The notes under the pieces were generated by a model. That model worked only from the letters and a program-made list of their open reading frames with translations, made no database searches and was not told the origin of the DNA. Position numbers and translations under genes: made by a program. Shown here in pieces: positions 49,301 to 63,944 of a stretch of DNA of 64,000 nt (positions are counted from its first letter, which is position 1; every line of letters begins with the position of its first letter). Source of the stretch: Mastigias papua (Eukaryota > Cnidaria > Scyphozoa > Rhizostomeae > Mastigiidae). The stretch spans positions 8,454,275 through 8,518,274 of the forward strand of contig OZ025271.1 in the NCBI GenBank assembly GCA_964019165.1. Reading direction: 5' to 3'.

Positions 49301-49620
49301 TACACTGAGCATAAGACGAATGAAGAGGTGTTGGGCATGATGAAGATAAAGATACTACTGATTGATAGTATCAGAAAAAGGAAGGCCAAATATTTCGGGC
49401 ATATGGTAAGACAGAATAGGCTACAGAGACTTTTATTAGAAGGGAAAATAAACGGAAAAAGGGGAAAAGGAAGGCCAAGAATTACATGGGCAACTAACAT
49501 CAAGGACTGGACAGGAAAGACTTATGGCGAATGCGTGAGAGTTGCGGAGAAGAGACAAGAATGGAGGTCCATAACAGCAAACCTGCTGGGAGCAGATGGC
49601 ACAAGATGATGATGATGATA
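46325..49620 (+). mobile_element. Nearly full-length RTE-type LINE
   Basis: A ~250-nt GC-richer leader is followed by an APE-type endonuclease, a reverse transcriptase and a C-terminal RTE signature. The element ends in a GAT microsatellite (49605-49619), the usual 3' tail of RTE/BovB-like elements, which lack poly(A). The 5' limit near 46325 is judged from the base-composition change. No target duplication was found. Damage is light: two frameshifts, both at A-runs, and one stop. Confidence 0.85.
46580..49609 (+). pseudogene. RTE endonuclease-reverse transcriptase, lightly broken
   Basis: The ORF makes the enzyme that nicks target DNA and copies the element's RNA into it. From ATG 46580, frame 2 carries the APE endonuclease: IGTWNVRTL, LSEVRW, GDFNAKVG, and NQIDYIM with SDHSPVV, so all catalytic blocks are present. 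A shift at the A6 run 47562-47567 moves coding to frame 1. There the palm begins (SEVEAAIRAMKRGKATGPEE, then FVFIPKK). A second shift at the A7 run 48407-48413 returns to frame 2, with one in-frame TAA at 48434-48436. The rest is open: FQSGFRPRIGTREGIF, CFIDNKKAFDKVKH, LRYADDTALIAL (YADD box) and the C-terminal GKRGKGRPRITWATNIKDWT, typical of RTE. The stop at 49607-49609 merges with the GAT tail. Confidence 0.88.
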
Positions 49621-51300
49621 GTGGAATTACTTGTTTATAGAAGGACGTTGCTACAATGAAGTCTAAGCAACAGAGTGTTATGCACGGACAATTCTGCGTT
49701 TGTTGTATTACGAACTTTCTAGAGGTCAAAAAAGGTACTTATATTGCCCCTGAGGACAATTGTACTGCAGAAACGAATATTGCATTGTTTCCTGCATATC
49801 TGGAAATAATTGAAGCTGAAAAATTAATTTGCATTGTATTCAATATGGATTAGTATTCAAATATACAAGGCATGTAAAGCAAATGTAAGTTTTTAATTAA
49901 CATTGCTTTCTTGCATATTCTGTAGAGTAAGCCTATAGAATAGTGATGTGATGACGTCACAAACATCTGTTTTAAGAAGTTGAACATTTTGACTATACTG
50001 ACTCATTTGCTTGGTTCATAGCATTACGAACCTAGTTGAAAAAAGGAATAGCCCATATAAACTACACTGGCAATAAACTGCCAAAATCTAAATTGAAACG
50101 TTTCAACTACAAGTCATTTAAGACTACATGATTTTTTATAAGAAAAACACTTTTCTAGAGGCTGAATTTTCCTAACTTTTTACGAATTTGAGGCTGAGAT
50201 TTTCTTAAGATTTTTCTAACTTTTGCAGGAATAAACTGGCTGAAACAGGCTACTCTGCATTTGTAGGGCCACCATAAGTCTTGGTCTTTGTATGAGAGCT
50301 GGCAAAATGAGCCAATATCAATTTCTAGCATGCAAAGAAGGTGAATTGTGATTTTCCTAGCATTTTGTTGAGCTTGAGTCTTGTGATTTTCTTAGGATTT
50401 TCTTAATATTTTAACTATTTGAGCATTATTTGCTTATAAACTTTTTTCTTATAAAAAAACGTATACTTTACTATGCTTTATCTCAACAGGGGGTCAAAAA
50501 TGACCTATTCTGCAAATATGGTCTGTTTTGATGTCACACTTTACCGTTCTGATTGCCAATAACTGAAAAGTGGGCAATTCCTGCTGAGTACACTCACAAC
50601 TAGAATCATTTCTACATCAATATCATACATCTTCCAACTGTTTCTCTTCACCCTTTGCAACCACTACATTCCCAATACACACTCTCTTCATGCACTAAAT
50701 CAAAATTCAATCTTAAATCTGATTGAATTACAGCTGTAAAACACTTCCTAACTATTAAATGACTGTTGTCATTTGAAACCTAGGAAATCTCCACACAACA
50801 CTTTCCAAATCCATAATCTCCCTTTCTTGAGATCTAACTTGACACGTAAAATTCTTAAATTCATATCTAGAGTCTTGGAAAACAACCTATTGTATATAAA
50901 AAAAGTTGGTTGTTTAATGCAAAAATCTATTAATCTTCTCAAAAAAGCAGGTATTTGTTTGCCAAATTGATAAATATTGTTATTAGGAATATTAGGGAGA
51001 TTACGCATTATAACGATACCGCTAATGGTAACCCTAAGAGTTCTATTGTTCTTAACACCTATTGATCTTCATTCCACTCTGTGGAGATTCCCAGTCATAT
51101 CACGCGTACATAAACCTGTCACTCACATGATCATTTGTGCAACCTCGTTCAAAGGGGATAACCATAACATTACTGATTGAGCCTATTGTTTGTAAAATTC
51201 TAACATAGAGAACATAACGTCAAGAAAAACGTTCAGTTTCAAGCTTCAGTTCTGCGATCTGTCAGTGTTAATTTTGAGAATATTTTCTTTAAGAAAGCGA
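49621..51300. other. No gene recognised
   Basis: AT-rich, with recurring GATTTTCTTAGGATTTTCTT-like words around 50160-50410 that may be a decayed short repeat. Confidence 0.5.
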
Positions 51301-51307
51301 TTTAGAT

Positions 51308-51729
51308 GGACCCTCCAGCATGACTGCATGATGCTCAGATAGGTAATGGTGTCTGAGGTTTGGCGCGGCTGGATGAGCTAGTAGACAATTTTGGGACAGC
51401 TGACCTAGAGCATAAGGCAGCTACCAAAGAGCTGAAACAAAAACAAGCCGGTAACATTCAGATGAGGCAGCAGTCTGTGGAGACACTATGAGAAAGTAGG
51501 AAGAAAAGGCTTGGGGAGGACAGAGGAAAGGTGTCACAGACATGAGAAGACATATTCACTTTTAAAAGAGCAAATGGAGGCAGACACAAAAATAAAAGTA
51601 GAAGAATTCCAGTTGAGAAAGAAGGAGTTAGAGGAGAAAGTTAAATACAGGGAACAGCTATTGGAGGAGAAAAGAAGAAAGTATGATGAAGAAGATGTAA
51701 AGGAAATAAATAAGGCAACTAAGAAATAA
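51308..51729 (+). pseudogene. Coiled-coil C-terminal fragment of a transposon-type gene
   Basis: An interrupted frame reads MRQQSVETL, a stop, then RKKRLGEDRG, followed by a charged helix (EFQLRKKELEEKVKYREQLL) ending in a stop at 51727-51729. Proteins ending in a 'basic patch plus long Glu/Lys/Arg helix' are common beside Myb/SANT-like domains in invertebrate DNA transposons. I recognise the style, not a specific family. The frame changes around 51490-51520 and lacks the N-terminal domain, so it is probably a relic. Confidence 0.5.
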
Positions 51730-52640
51730 ATCAGCAACTAAGGCAGCAACATGGCTTGCTCACGGGAGTTATTGCCAATTAAGAACAGCACGCCCAAGTG
51801 CTAGCCCATATTTGGGAGCAGATGATGAAAAATTTTTTTTAGATCATTTTTTGTTAAATCTGAACTCTACCTTGCACCCGTCATCAGTGAGTCTTTCAAG
51901 ATCAAAACGTTTGTACTGGAATCTCCAGGATAGGCCTATTCCCCTGTTCAAATGATACAGCAATTGAAAATCCATCTCGTCGATCACATCAATTTTGCGT
52001 GCCAGGCCAAGAACATCTGTAAAATCTCGTCAGATAGGCATCCTGGATAGCAGAAATGGCGACTAACTTCAGAGTAAGTGAATAATTAATTTTTCCGCCA
52101 TATGCTAGAACCTCCAAGCCCTGTGGTTTTAAAATGCACGTGTCTGGGCTCATGTTTCCTGAGCGTGGGAATTATGTGGCCTCATGACTCATATGGGTAC
52201 CATTAGCAGTATCGTTAGAATGTTTAATCTCTCTATTGTACAACTTGTAAGCATTGATGAAACACCCCTTCAGACCTTGTTCAAAGATCACTTGATTGCT
52301 GGATATAAATACCGTCCAAACTCAAAAACAAAAATCACAATGTAACCCTTGTACTATTATAAGTTCTACTTTTTCAATAATCCACTTACTTAAAATTAAA
52401 CAACACATGAGATCCAAACAATTGAATGCATAAGTTGTTATTTTCTAATAAACCATTTAAATGTATAATAAACACAACATCAAACTGCATTTCTCTTCTC
52501 TGGAATATTTTGAATTGCAGTGTTAATAAAATTATCAAATTACTAACTATCACATATATAATATACCATTTGAATTTAAATTATTAAACATGGTAACTTA
52601 TCAATTAGTAAATAACAAATAATTAATTAGTAAATCATCT
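51730..52640. other. No gene; probable intron or intergenic sequence 3' of the NLR exon
   Basis: AT-rich. If the NLR-like gene continues past its apparent splice donor near 52640, part of this is intron. I found no leucine-rich-repeat exon here. Confidence 0.5.
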
Positions 52641-54718
52641 TACCCTCATTGCCAATGTAGGGATCATTCTAGTAGTGCATCCTGTTATGTGCAATAGCCG
52701 TATCTTTAAATCTCGCTTCCGTAGCCTTTCTTCCATCATCTCCACCATCCTCTCCCACCATTCAATCTTAATGTCTAGTCTTACTAATGCAATCTTTTCG
52801 CATGACATCCCCCAACCGCATACATTCAGAAAACCGGGCATTGTCTTCAATTGACAATCCATTATGCCCAAACATTCCAATTGCCGATCACCTGAACACA
52901 ATCCATTCACCTCATTATCTATGAGCTCGCATGCTAATATGACTACCTTTCCACAATATCCATTTGCCTCTCCTCCTTTGAAATTTAATTGAATTGCATT
53001 CACAGTAGTCTTCATTCCACTTAAATTGATCCTAAGAATACCAATGCGAAAACGCTCCTTCACAGTAACCACATCCAATTGCTCAATCTTCGACACTCTG
53101 ATCTCCTTAAACTGAATATTTTCGAATGCTATTCGAATATCGTCCTCCTTCCATCCGCAACTTTCCAAGAGCCTACAAACGAGACAAATATTGTTTGTTG
53201 TTAGTTCATGCGAATCAAAATAAAGACCATGGCATTTTCTAATAATTGACGTAATAAACTTCTTATCATTAAAATTCTTATTTAAGAAAAAGGTAATAAT
53301 TTCAAATGACCTATTTACTTTAGTCTGATTATCCAACCCACAATTATCTAATAGTTTAAGCATATCACGTAATAATTGTTTCTCATTTACACTATTCTTC
53401 AATCCTACAACGTTCTTTAACATTTCTTTTATTATTCCTCCATATGAAAATCCTGACAATAAACGACATACAAATGAGACAACTTCAGTAAACCCTTTGT
53501 TCATATTTTCCTTTATAATATCCAATAGATGTTTCCTGCCCTTTTTACATATGTAAATGGCTGAGAGAAATTCCATCAGTGATAAATGTTTAAATTGGTA
53601 CTTATCCGTATAATTGTCTTTGACATCAACAAACAGACTTTTAATAAATGTCTTCCCTTCATCAGTTTCCCCAAGTTTTGATTCAATGTTTCCTTCAAAA
53701 ATAATCTTGTTTTCTTTAAGTAAATTATAACAAAGTTCACTCAGCGAAGCCAATGTACTTGAATATTTTGTAAAAACTTGTGAGATTGTACTTAGGTCTT
53801 GTCCTTCCTGTTTGTCAGCATGTTGTTTCAGCAATAGATAAACAGTCCAACAATATAATTCAGTGTTGTTCATAACAGCTTCTCCTTTGCTTAAAATGGC
53901 CACACAGCAAAGTGTATTCAGAAACTGTGGCACATTCATGATAGGAAGATAACCTTTCGAAGAATTTCTTGCCATGTTTATACTTTCCATATGATCTTTA
54001 TTAGGTGAGAATTTGTCAATATATTCATCAATTTGATCCTCACTTAGCCCACTAATTTCCACTATAAACAAGCCACCTATGCTATTATAACCAGCCAGTT
54101 TGTCTTGGATATGAGGCCTTCCAGTTATTATAACCTTGGCCATAGCATATTTTCCTTTACTATTAAGGAGGTCAAAAATGATTGAATCATTTCCACTTAT
54201 GTCATAGAGTTCATCCAGGCCATCTACTATAACCAAGACCCCTTCTCCATCACCCAAATCGTAATTAACTTTACTTTTAATGAATTCACCAAGGATCTCA
54301 TGTTTCTCCAGCTTGGCCCCTCTATGATCCTTGAAGTAATTCAAGTCTCTACACTCAAACATGACACACATTCTAAAGTTTTGATAAATGTCGCCATTTG
54401 CCCATCCATAAGTCAACTGTTTGGCAAGAACTGATTTTCCCATTCCCGCAATGCCACGAATAAAAGTTACACGGCATTTCTCATCATCAGTTAAGCCAGA
54501 AATGTCTACTATATTATCACCTCTCATACCTTGAACACGTGCAAAATGTTGTCTTGCTTCATCTCGGAAGGTGTCCATCGTTGGTAATTCACTGTTTATC
54601 GTCAACTTGACGGCAAATTTATTGATATCTACTTCTTTCAGCTCTATTCTGTTATTGTTATCTACGCAATGAATTTCATGCATCTTGTACTGTTGTCTGT
54701 ATTTCTTCCTTATTTCAT
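52635..54718 (-). CDS. NLR-like receptor: NACHT ATPase exon
   Basis: A ~2.08 kb exon on the minus strand encodes a NACHT nucleotide-binding module of an innate-immune-type receptor. Counting from the in-frame ATG at 54683, the Walker A box is GIAGMGKS (77-84). Walker B is VLVIVDGLDEL (149-159). A sensor-like KVIITGRP follows (183-190), then the SGLSEDQIDEYIDKF helix (211-225) and VPQFLNTLCCV. A divergent helical and leucine-rich C-terminus completes it. An AG acceptor at 54719-54720 precedes in-frame EIRKKYRQQYK, which is common just before NACHT. So the ATG is probably internal and earlier exons (a death-fold or other effector domain) lie to the right. At the left end GAGGGTAAGA is a donor-like site, so the stop at 52635 may be intronic and the receptor may continue. 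No frameshift; likely a working host gene. Confidence 0.88.
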
Positions 54719-54720
54719 CT

Positions 54721-55943
54721 GACAGATAAATACAATTTCAAAACCATTAAACAAGCAACAGAACTATATTTAAGAGCTCATACAGATAAAGACAGAACAA
54801 AGGATCGCATTTGAGGGGCAGAATAATATGAAACGTTCAATGAGTCATTCAATAACTCCGCAAAAATGAATATATTGAGAGTATTGAATTAAGTTTAAGC
54901 CGGAAAGCTGGCAGGAAGATACTTTGTTTATCAAGAAGAGAACAAGGGGTACTAAGGCCAATTAGAGCAAGGGATATAAAAATTAAGAAAGGGCATTTTC
55001 AGTATCTGGGCGTTTTATCCCTATGGAAAGAGGGGAATGCTACCTGCCATGAATAAAACACAGTAATGCAAAAGTAATAGGTGATATTTGCGAAATCCAT
55101 TACGTTTCATTAAGTCCCCAAAACCTACGCTTCATAGGCCTCATGTTTATCCACATAAAACATTTCAAAGCAAGTGAAGCACTCTTGGCTGCATAATTAC
55201 TTGGGGGCTGGAATAAAAGGAGAAAAGGTTTCACTTAATGGGAATTTGACTTTACTGGAGAATTCAATTCGCACAGAGGGGGCACAGTTGTGGACTTACA
55301 TTACTAAATGAATTAAAATGTTATCATAAGCTGGTCTTTAGCAAGTATGGCTTCGATATTTTGATGCAATACATAACAAATAAAAAAACAGCTATTGCCA
55401 ACAGGAATTATTCCTGGTTCAGTTACCTTATGCAATAATTCTTCCATGATTAATTGTATGCCCGAGGGTATCAATAACAGCAGCAAATTGGTTGTATAAT
55501 TATCAAAACATAATTTACGGGTTCATGGCAAATTAGGCACCAAAGCATAATATCTACTCAGTGCGTATTGCTCTTTTGGTTATTTGCAAGCATTGCAAAG
55601 GGTTTATATGTTGTGTTTTTGTTATAGTTAAATAAAACTATACCAATCATCATATAACATTGTCTTCAAAAGGACACGTTTGTCTCCTTTGGCCTAAACG
55701 ACAATGAGAACGGAGGCACTGTCAATTATGTCACAAAGTCATGCACATCAACATATAACAATGTCCTGAAAGGACTGACAATTTAATGCAAAAAGACGAA
55801 TCCATGTAGCGTATTGAATGGGATGGAAATTTTGCCCAAAAGAGCAAAGTTTGTTGGCCAAAAAAGATCTTACACCATTAAGACATTTGACACCATATAG
55901 CATATTTCTTGGCCCATTTGGATGGTTCGATAAAAATAAAAAA
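54721..55943. other. No gene recognised; likely upstream intron of the NLR-like gene
   Basis: AT-rich. No exon encoding a death-fold or other effector domain could be recognised here. Confidence 0.5.
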
Positions 55944-56417
55944 TACTCTTTAGTGCCTAATAGACGCCCCCCCCCGCTAATTACTTTTTCAAAATTTTCC
56001 AGCCAGAAAATTCTTATTCCAACTCCCCCGGCTATTAAATTTTGGGATAAATTCCACCCAAGACTTCATAGACTTACAAAACTATTGCATTGGTAATTCG
56101 AAGTCTCAAATTCGAACTGACAAATCATAATATTTTGTAGAAATTCCATTCTTAGAGTACTTTATTTTCCACTCCATTTATTCATTCATTCCGTGTATTT
56201 TCTACAACTCATTGCCATCACTTCCTCTACGCTAGCACTTAACTAACATTACACGCTAGCATCACACTAACATTCTATACTGACCCGTCTATAAAAATTT
56301 AAGGCAATTTTCCAATCCCTCCCTGTTTATTCCAACCCCCCTGAAAATTAGGTTATGGGGATTTTTCCAACCCCCCCTGACTATTGCAACCCCCCTTCTA
56401 TTAGGTACCAAAGAGTA
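55944..56417. mobile_element. MITE with C/G-rich ends (family 2, copy B)
   Basis: The left end TACTCTTTAGTGCCTAATAG and the right end TTCTATTAGGTACCAAAGAG are inverted repeats. Inside are CCCCCCCCCC and CCCCCC runs and blocks shared in inverse order with the 43.0 kb copy, for example AAATTTTCCAGCCAG and AAGGCAATTTTCCAA. The size difference (474 against 352 bp) comes from an internal insertion around 56090-56280. Confidence 0.8.
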
Positions 56418-56892
56418 AGTAACATAAAATTGATCTTTATCGTTATCTTCCATCCACTTCTCAAAATAATATCTATTCTTCCTCTATTATCATACAAGGT
56501 TTGCTATAATATAGAAGATTGGAAGAATAGCAGAAGTAACTTTGATTTGATGGAGAAATATCACTGTGCAAGCAAAGCCCATCTTGGCGAGTGTGAAGAG
56601 ATGGCGAATGGTGTGGTGTCCTGCAATTTCTATATACTATGTGCGTAATACCAATTACTAGGTCTCTGCACATTACAGATTAATAAATTTTTATAAACAA
56701 AAAATAACGATGTTTGTATCAATTGCTTTGGAGTAAACTACAAAACTAGTTAATGATGATGGAGATAGGATTAATGGCCGATCAAATGATAGCCAAAATA
56801 TTCCCAACTGAAATGGCCAAATCTTGAAGTATGTATGAATTCTTAAGTTTTGCGTACTTATTACATCTTACATTACATCTCTTATATCCTAC
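56418..56892. other. No gene recognised
   Basis: AT-rich spacer; nothing recognised. Confidence 0.5.
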
Positions 56893-57320
56893 TTTTGTAG
56901 ATATCTGACACCCGTTCACATAGCTGCATTTGTCTACAAAAACGGAGATGAAAACATCTGTTCATATGTTTTCACATTGCTCACAAAAACGAAGGAAAAA
57001 CTATCTGTTTATATAGCTTTCATCTGTTCAGATTGCTGCTCTTTTGTGAGGTCACACCGAAGTGGTGTCATTGAGTATGTATTTTGTATTGTTGGTATGG
57101 CAGCGTTTTTGTTTTTATCCATTTTTGTGCGTTCACACTGATCCAGAGCGTTTTTAAAACCTCAGCTTCTGTGAATATCGACTTTGAGGAGCGTTGACAA
57201 AAGCCCCCATTTTCGTGAGTTTTTGTCGGAGTAGTGTGAACGGTATCACAAAAACGGATATTCTTTCTCTCCATTTTTGTACAAAGATGGAGCAGTATGA
57301 CAGGGGCATTGGTAAAATTT
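56893..57320. mobile_element. Foldback element with GTTCACA / AAAAACGG motifs
   Basis: CACCCGTTCACATAGC with CTACAAAAACGGAG on the left pairs imperfectly with the right-hand GTGTGAACGGTATC and CACAAAAACGGA region near 57234-57257. Several further TTTTTGT / ACAAAAAC words lie between. This looks like a non-autonomous hAT-type foldback element. Ends are approximate. Confidence 0.45.
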
Positions 57321-58500
57321 CATATATTCTAATGAGATAGGAAGCAAACAAATGCGTACCAATCATTATGACTCATGTCTGTGTCAAAACATGTATTATC
57401 ACATTTTATGACGGACAGGCAAACTAGCAGGACATGAGATTGTGCCTAAGTGGTAAACCAATTTTCGTAACACCACAGAGGCAACTGAAACTATTCCTGA
57501 TCCTAAATTACAAAATGTAAACAGAAATGCACGATAGTAAGAAAATGACAGATCAGTGAAAAAGTAAAATCGTCTGAGCTTTATGCTGAGTTTCCAATTA
57601 AGTTCTGAATCCATGGAGAGGCAACAATGATGCGTCTTCTGTACTTTTAACCCATACCGTTATAAAATCTTTGATAACATATTGATATGCTTTTCCAAAC
57701 TATATGAAACTATTCTGTGGAAAATATTAATTAAAATTAGTATATTGCAAGATCCTGTAAGGCACAAAAGGAGATTTTCTGAGGAATACGGAATATGGAA
57801 GAGTGATCAGGCAGCAAGGGACACAAAAGGGGGGCTTGAATTTCATGCACAACCTAAAAATAAGGGAGCATCAGATTTCTCTTGTGTTCCGTTATAGTCA
57901 TTCCGCGTTATCAAACGGTGTATTTCTCATAGCCTAGCTGTTTCGCTGGTGTGTTTAGGTGTTTCGTATTATAACTTCATACGTTTCGCTTTATAATACT
58001 CTAGTCACTTCTGGACTGTAAGTTTCAAATATGATAGTTTTAACACAAGGACAATATGAAAACTTCTATGACTGTTTAAGGAAATGTAAAGTGTGGTGGA
58101 AGACTTTAAATCCGTGAAAATATGTAAATATATAATCTGATTTTCGTGAGAAATTGGTCTACCAGAAAGCTAGGATTGATTGATGCTTGACTATTCAAAG
58201 AGCTAGGATTGGTGGACACTGGATTTCAGGGACTAAGAAAACCAAAAAGTCATATCAATTCAATATTCCAATGTTTTTGCAAGCCTGTCATCTCCTTCAA
58301 ATTTCAATTAATTTGCATAGAGTTCTTATGCTAATCCAAATTTTCCAATGTTACGCACATGTAGTGCCTGTCTGTCTATGTAACACTGTAGTAATACAGA
58401 AAATCAAAAAAGTCTTAAGGCAAATGTCCTAAGAAATTGATAGTAACGAAATCAAAACAAACGTATTGGGCCACAAAATCCTGATATTACAAAGGGCCAA
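57321..58500. other. No gene recognised
   Basis: AT-rich, with only short frames. Confidence 0.5.
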
Positions 58501-58502
58501 GT

Positions 58503-60299
<1,797 letters not shown>

Positions 60300-60324
60300 C
60301 ACACTGTGTTCTCACATGGCTTTC

Positions 60325-60600
60325 TTTCTACCCCGCTGGGACGGTAGGTATCAGCTTCTCCAACACCCTTTTCTCTTATGCTAAATATAATTCTCCTTAC
60401 ATTCAATTTCAAATGCTATCCATTGTAAGTCCAGTTTCATTGTGTTAAGTGTTCTATTGTCGTAAATTAATTAGATATTGTACCTTTGTTTTTATCGTTA
60501 TATATGCGCTGTATGTACCGGGAATGTTATAACTGATGAAGGCTTGAGCCGAAACGTTTTAAGAGTTGGAATTTTCTCTTGAGGGTCTATTTATGTCTTT
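60325..60600 (+). repeat. Upstream Penelope terminal repeat (pLTR) with hammerhead-like core
   Basis: The segment 60498-60592 is repeated at 63858-63950 with only about three differences. Both contain TATATGCGCTGTATGTACCG, the core CTGATGA-A-GGC-TTGA/TTGT-GCC-GAAA and GAGGGTCTAT. The preceding 170 bp is weakly similar to the 3' untranslated tail of copy B. It serves as the left repeat of the Penelope copy A. Confidence 0.75.
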
Positions 60601-60756
60601 AAAAATTTATTTATGATTGGAGCAATTTGAGTGTATATATATATGGTTTGCTAGGAGTAGGTATAGAAGGATTGGTATATGGAGCGCGTTCAATAAATAA
60701 TTAATACGTTTACAAAGTTGTTGAAATTGGAACATCACCGTAGTTTTTTGGAGTGA

Positions 60757-63486
60757 TGTAATGCCATTTATGTTGTACCTGTTGGTCTTCGTATAAAAAA
60801 GTCATCGTCATGTATTAGAGAAGAATCGCTGGAGTTTGGTGAGTCATGGAGGAGCATCTTATCCGTTGCAGAATCCCAGATACTGACACTGTTAATTTTA
60901 CATTATCGAGAATGTTTACGGGAAGCAGAGGAAGGGGCATATGGAATTGTACGAAGGGAAAGACCGCAACTTACGAGAGAAGAGATGGAGCACGTAAGAG
61001 AGAGACTGACGATGATACATCAAAGTTTACTGGAGAAGAGAGGGAAAAAGATTCTCAATTTATGTTTGACGAGGAAGATAGAAGAAAATAATGGACTACT
61101 AAAGGGACTAGAGACAAGACAACATCATGATAGCGAGCTATTTAGTGGAAAGGACCTAAGAGCGGCGGAAAAACCGGTGCTGATGGATAACAGTCTAGGT
61201 GATAAGAACAGGCAGCGAGACGTTACTCTAGGGGTCGAAGGAGCTTTAAATGAGGAGGGTAGAGTCATTGGACGTTTTGCAAGCGCGACCGTGGTGAATC
61301 TTTCTCGCCGATCCCTGTCGGAAGAGGAAATCAATCTCCTCTCCAAGGGTTTAAAATTTTCACCCGTTCCTACAGATATAGATGTCGAAAAAGTACGACA
61401 GGACATTGAAGACTTCAAACGAAGAATTAGACTTCGCTGGTTTTTCAAAGATAGACCAAATGACACTACTGAAACTAATAAATTTAAAGTTAAATCTTCT
61501 TGGAATCCTCCTAAAGGTGACCCTTTGCTTGAATCTTATCTTTCTCTTGTGGAGAAGGGGGTACTGTCCGTTTCAGCAGAGGGTAAGTCTTATCCTAATC
61601 TTTCGCATTCTGAGCTGTCTGCTCTTAATTTTTTGAAATCTGATTTTGGTTTAGTTATTAAGGAAGCGGATAAGGGGTCAGCTGTGGTTGTATGGGACAG
61701 GGGGGGATTATGTTACAGAAGCTGTCCGACAATTGGATGATAGGCAGGTTTATGATGAAATTGAGGTGGACCCCACTGTAGAATTGGGTAAGACCATACA
61801 TGATAGGCTAAAAGAATTAAGGGAGGAGGACCCGGGTTTAGAAGAGGTGACTGGTTACTTAGAGGTTAATGATTCTAGGCTGGGTAGGTTTTATCTTTTA
61901 CCTAAGATCCACAAGGGTCTTAGAAGCATTAAGGGGCGTCCAGTCATCTCTAATTGCGGTAGTATAACAGAGCATATATCGGAGCATTTAGATCACCACC
62001 TCAATCCGTTGGTCAGCTTCACTTGGCCTTACGTTAAGGATACTAACCACTTTTTAGCTAGGCTAGGTAAGTTAGGTAGCATACCGGATGGGGCTTTTCT
62101 CTGCACTGTTGATGTAGTAGGGCTTTATCCCAGTATAACCCATGAGGAGGGTCTTGAGGCCATCAGGGAAGCACTGGGGAGGAGGGTTAATCCAAACGTG
62201 GCTACTGACACCCTGGTTGGGTTGGCATCCCTGGTCCTTAAAAATAACTATTTTGAATTTAACAATAAGATATATAGGCAAAAGTTAGGAACGGCGATAG
62301 GCACGAAGTTTGCTCCATCCTATGCTAATCTTTTTATGAGTGGGTTGGAAGAGAGGTTGTTGGAGGCTTCAGCAGACAAACCACTAGTCTGGATGAGATT
62401 CATCGATGATGTTTTCTTCATTTGGACACATGGGGAGGAGAAACTGAAGCTTGTCATCAACTTTCTCAACAGTAGCCACGACAATATCAAATTTACAAGC
62501 GAGTATTCCCGGGAAACTATTAGTTTTTTAGATGTCCAGGTCACTATGGGAAAGGGGGGAGTCCTAACGACGGATTTGTTTTGCAAACCAACTGATACTC
62601 ATCAGTTCTTGCATACGAAATCGTGTCATCTATGGCATACTAAGAAGGCGATTCCTTATAGCCAAGTCCTTAGGTATCGTAGGATATGCTCGGAGGATCG
62701 CCAATGTAGAGATAGGGTAGGTAATTTAGCTGGATGGTTAAAGGATAGGGGCTATGAAGAGTCAATAGTTAATGAACAGATAGACAGGGTACGTAGGTTA
62801 GATAGGGAGACTCTTCTAGCTGAGATAGACAGGGGACCCAATCCTGAGAGGGGGTATAGGATTCCATTAGTCATTACATACCATCCAGCATTCAACAGTG
62901 TGGGGAAAACAATAAGGAGTCTCCACTCTATGCTTTCAAACTCAGAGGAGCATAGGGAGGTGTTTCCTGAACCTCCGGTCATTGCTTTTAGGAGATGTAA
63001 GAGCCTCAACGACCTGTTAGTTAGGGCTAGGCTGGCTACTAACAATAACTGTGATGAAAGGGGTTGTACTTGTTGTGAAAAGTCCATATGTCAAGTGTGT
63101 AAATCTATGTCTGAAAGTGATAGTTCTATTCCCATGCAACTAGTAAGGAGTATAAGATTAACTTTTCGTTTAACTGTGATTCGTCGGGTGTTGTGTATTT
63201 GTTTGACTGTGTTTCTTGTGGTGTTCAGTATGTGGGTAGCACTAACACGCCTTTTAGGCTTAGGTTTAATAATTATAAGGCGTGTTATCGTAAGTTTAGG
63301 TCAGGGTCTTCAGTTCCCCAGATGGACTTTTTCAGACATTTTCCTGAGGAAGGACGTCATGGGTTCGTGAAAGACATTCATGTCACTATAATTGATAGAC
63401 TTATTGGGAGGGATAGGACACGTAAAAGTTTCTGGCAACATAAGCTGGACACTTTCACACCCCGGGTCTTAATGTTCAGGAAGTAG
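60757..63486 (+). pseudogene. Penelope-like RT/GIY-YIG protein with two frameshifts
   Basis: The frame is open from 60757, but the first ATG in it is at 60985. The N-terminal part is basic and helical (MEHVRERLTMIHQSL). Fingers include EADKGSAVVVW (about 61660-61690). A seven-G run at 61700-61706 shifts the frame from 1 to 2. The palm then runs open: RFYLLPKIHK, IKGRPVISNCGSIT, CTVDVVGLYPSI (motif A Asp), KLGTAIGTKFAPSYANLFM, WMRFIDDVFFIW (FIDD box) and ISFLDVQV. A Cys linker follows (CDERGCTCCEKSICQVC). A second shift near 63130 leads to the GIY-YIG domain in frame 1 (FDCVSCGVQYVGST, RLRFNNYKACYRKF, then DFFRHFPEEGRHG), ending at 63486. All catalytic motifs are intact, so damage is recent or partly sequencing error. 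Confidence 0.88.
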
Positions 63487-63688
63487 ACCCATAGAATTAT
63501 TATTTATTTGAGTTGGCTGGTTTATTCTATATGTAGTCAATATTTATCCTCCTCTTTTAATTTTATGTTATGGTTTCTACTTTCATTTAGTTTTGCTTGT
63601 CTATTATATTATTTATGTCGCACCTATTCTTACGATATCTCCCTCCTCTCAATATCGTCTTAAGATGTCTTAAGATGTCATTTTTGTG

Positions 63689-63855
<167 letters not shown>

Positions 63856-63857
63856 CC

Positions 63858-63944
63858 TTATATATGCGCTGTATGTACCGGGAATGTTATAACTGATGAA
63901 GGCTTGTGCCGAAACGTTTTAAGAGTTGGAAGTTTTTCTTGAGG

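Noticed and set aside
51511..51729. Independent small coiled-coil gene
   Set aside because: The upstream continuation in another frame and the missing N-terminal domain favour a transposon gene relic.
58187..58432. 81-codon frame just upstream of Penelope copy B
   Set aside because: No similarity to the Penelope protein at that position and no other motif.
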